Below are positions 62,343 through 64,000 of a stretch of DNA of 64,000 nucleotides, piece by piece. Every line of letters begins with the position of its first letter. Positions within the stretch are counted from its first letter, which is position 1. The notes below the pieces were generated by a model. That model had not been told where the DNA came from, made no database searches, and was given only the letters and a program-made list of their open reading frames with translations. Both the position numbers and the translations under genes were made by a program. The stretch spans positions 627,501 through 691,500 of the forward strand of contig NZ_JAOBPO010000001.1 of the NCBI RefSeq assembly GCF_025574485.1, given 5' to 3'. This stretch comes from Kordiimonas aquimaris (lineage in GTDB: Bacteria > Pseudomonadota > Alphaproteobacteria > Sphingomonadales > Kordiimonadaceae).

Positions 62343-64000
62343 CTAGTCATCTATATCTGGCATTTTTATATAACTTGACCAGCGGTTGCGCCCATCCTTG
62401 TTTTCTAGAATGTTTTGCAACGCCGCTACAACGCGCCGCTCATAACGTTTGCCTGTTTCGGCTTGAAGAATGTCGATTGCTTTATCGAAACCAAGGCTTG
62501 CGCGGTGTGCCCGTGTTGATACGATTCCGACAAAATCATTCGCGACCGATAAAATACGTGCGCCAGGCTCAATATCTTCAGCCTTATGGCCGTTTGGCTC
62601 ACCAGAGCCATCCCAATGTTCACGCATTTGGTTAAGTGTCGCGGCAACCGGGCCGGTAAATTCAATGCCAGATAGTAGATTATTGCCTCTGCGCATACTG
62701 TCGCGCACCATCAATAACTCATCGTCGGTCAAGGGTGTTTGCTTGGTCAAAATATCGATCGGTACAAATATCTTGCCCAGATTAACAAGTTGTCCGGCAA
62801 TTTCCATCGTCTCGCATGTTTCTTCATCACAGCCCATTTCCTGAGCAATGGCCGCCGCAACATCTGCAACACGCTCAGAATGGTGCTTGCTCCAGGGGTC
62901 ACGGGCATCGATGATTTGTGTCAGGGTGCCGATCAACTGATGGAACAAAGCTTCGGATCGTTCGTTTGCTGCTACGAGGTCTGTGATTTCCTGCATTACA
63001 AGCAGCACTTGTGCCGATGTGTCACCGCTGGACCGTAACGGCAAGATATCCGTTTTGAATAATCTGTCTTTTGCGATTGCAGTGCTGACCGAAGCAATAG
63101 AATCAGGTACCCCTGTTGCGGCGCGCTCAACCTTTCCTCGCAGCAATTCTGCTGTTTCATGATCGAAGATAGTGTCCAGTCGTCTGTTTTCCAGCTCTGT
63201 GGCTGGTAGTCCGGCGATTACACCCATTTGTTTGTTTACAAAACGAGCCTTCATGTCGGTATCCATCGCGGCAATTGCTGCTGGCTGATTGTCACTAACG
63301 GCGCGTAAAAATACGCTTAAGGACTCGTTTTGCCCAGATAGGGCGGCTTGTTCCTCAAATGACTTTGCAAGTCTGGTTGATACGCCGTGACGCCAGATAA
63401 GAATCATAGCGACCGTTAATGCTGTCGCGGCTAACAGTAGTGTAATAAAAAGACTGTTACGTTGTGCGTTGATGTCTGCAAATGCTTCACTTGTTTCGAT
63501 AGTGCGCACCAGTATCCATGGTACTGGTGTCGATAATTCCCGCCCTGTTACAAGAACGCTGCGACCATCGTAGTTTGTATATTCTCCAAAGCCTCCCGGT
63601 GTTCGCGCGGCAAAACTGGCGGCTGGGTCCGTGCGTGCACTCCCAGTTTTTCCGCCGTGTTTTAGCGGAGAAATCGGTGTTACGATTTGCCCTTCGCCCG
63701 CTATAACCAGATAGTTTTCGGCTGTGGCGCTATAGTCACCAGGTTGAACAAGGGTCACTAAGAAGTCTTGGTCTAAAGGACGGGCTCCTACAAGCCACGC
63801 AGATACATCTAGGTTATTTTCGGCCATGGTGATCGGTGTGCCGACCAGCATTAATGGCGTTTTGTCTGCAAGAGTAGGGCCTAGTTTTACAAAAGACCGT
63901 GCTCCAGTAAGGCTTAGCTCTTCAGGTCGCAGCATTGGCATGCCGGCAGATGCAACGAGTATACGCCCTTCGCTATTTACAACAGCAAGGCCAGCCCTGT
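62343..64000 (-). CDS. Membrane sensor with PAS and degenerate HD-GYP domain (5' end outside window)
   Basis: The frame is open to position 64000, so the N-terminus is missing; 552 codons are visible. A periplasmic dCache-like sensor region comes first, then a membrane segment (SLFITLLLAATALTVAMILIW), a PAS domain (LRAVSDNQPAAIAAMDTDMKARFVN), a coiled coil, and an HD-GYP-like domain from about HHSERVADVAAAIAQEMG. Key residues are lost: the HD pair is VN (GQLVNLGKIFVP), GYP is GEP (HWDGSGEP) and the VADxFDAL block reads VANDFVGI. It probably does not hydrolyse cyclic di-GMP, and may bind it or act as a scaffold. Confidence 0.82.
   Translation of the reverse strand, partial: RAGLAVVNSEGRILVASAGMPMLRPEELSLTGARSFVKLGPTLADKTPLMLVGTPITMAENNLDVSAWLVGARPLDQDFLVTLVQPGDYSATAENYLVIAGEGQIVTPISPLKHGGKTGSARTDPAASFAARTPGGFGEYTNYDGRSVLVTGRELSTPVPWILVRTIETSEAFADINAQRNSLFITLLLAATALTVAMILIWRHGVSTRLAKSFEEQAALSGQNESLSVFLRAVSDNQPAAIAAMDTDMKARFVNKQMGVIAGLPATELENRRLDTIFDHETAELLRGKVERAATGVPDSIASVSTAIAKDRLFKTDILPLRSSGDTSAQVLLVMQEITDLVAANERSEALFHQLIGTLTQIIDARDPWSKHHSERVADVAAAIAQEMGCDEETCETMEIAGQLVNLGKIFVPIDILTKQTPLTDDELLMVRDSMRRGNNLLSGIEFTGPVAATLNQMREHWDGSGEPNGHKAEDIEPGARILSVANDFVGIVSTRAHRASLGFDKAIDILQAETGKRYERRVVAALQNILENKDGRNRWSSYIKMPDIDD

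Overview
The window is chromosomal DNA of an alphaproteobacterium, most likely a marine, low-to-medium GC member. The family evidence is a zf-CHCC protein next to polA, a DUF3126 protein, an imuA-imuB-dnaE2 cassette preceded by an alphaproteobacterial LexA box (GAAC-N7-GAAC), and TonB receptors and periplasmic hydrolases of the Kordiimonadales/sphingomonad type. The exact taxon is inference.

Layout. (1) 1-5377 is core chromosome: the 5' part of polA (cut by the left edge), a zf-CHCC protein, an ABC-2-type ATPase, nadB and a small TonB-like protein. (2) 5378-5454 is tRNA-Arg(CCG). Its 3' end is repeated exactly (51 bp) at 37405-37455, and a tyrosine recombinase lies directly inside the left copy, so 5410-37455 is a ~32-kb integrated genomic island. 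(3) 37573-64000 is again chromosome: a lipoprotein alpha/beta hydrolase, SRPBCC protein, TPR-sulfotransferase, agmatinase remnant, TonB receptor, FMN hydroxyacid dehydrogenase, prolyl oligopeptidase, amidase, a LytS/LytTR two-component pair with a solute-binding-like protein, a large beta-propeller amidohydrolase, an acyl-CoA ligase, a CadC-like regulator, an Hpt protein and a degenerate HD-GYP sensor (cut by the right edge).

The island has three modules. An SOS mutasome (imuA-imuB-dnaE2) lies behind a LexA box. A predicted nitric-oxide signalling operon follows: H-NOX, a soluble GAF hybrid histidine kinase with Hpt, and an NtrC-type sigma-54 activator. The rest is an exopolysaccharide and exosortase locus made of two divergent operons: leftward a sugar-transferase/OPX fusion, a VPLPG-type sorting substrate, an exosortase-EpsI fusion and a TPR protein; rightward a pyruvyltransferase, Wzx, FrhB-like protein, Wzy, four or five glycosyltransferase subunits, a Wzc-like co-polymerase with a degenerate kinase domain, and two receiver proteins.

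The strongest new observation is regulatory. Four sequences match the sigma-54 consensus TGGCAY-N5-TTGC: before the H-NOX operon, in both directions between the divergent EPS operons, and inside the EPS operon before an ALG13-like gene. A 13-bp motif, TTGCAA-N-TTGCAA, is found at each of the three loci (as two abutting copies at the H-NOX promoter). This suggests a self-contained, mobile NO-H-NOX-kinase-sigma-54 regulon controlling polysaccharide and exosortase-dependent surface display. The internal promoter overlaps a 13-bp-stem terminator-like hairpin that also sequesters a ribosome binding site. All functional conclusions rest on reading motifs by eye; no search or structure prediction was run.
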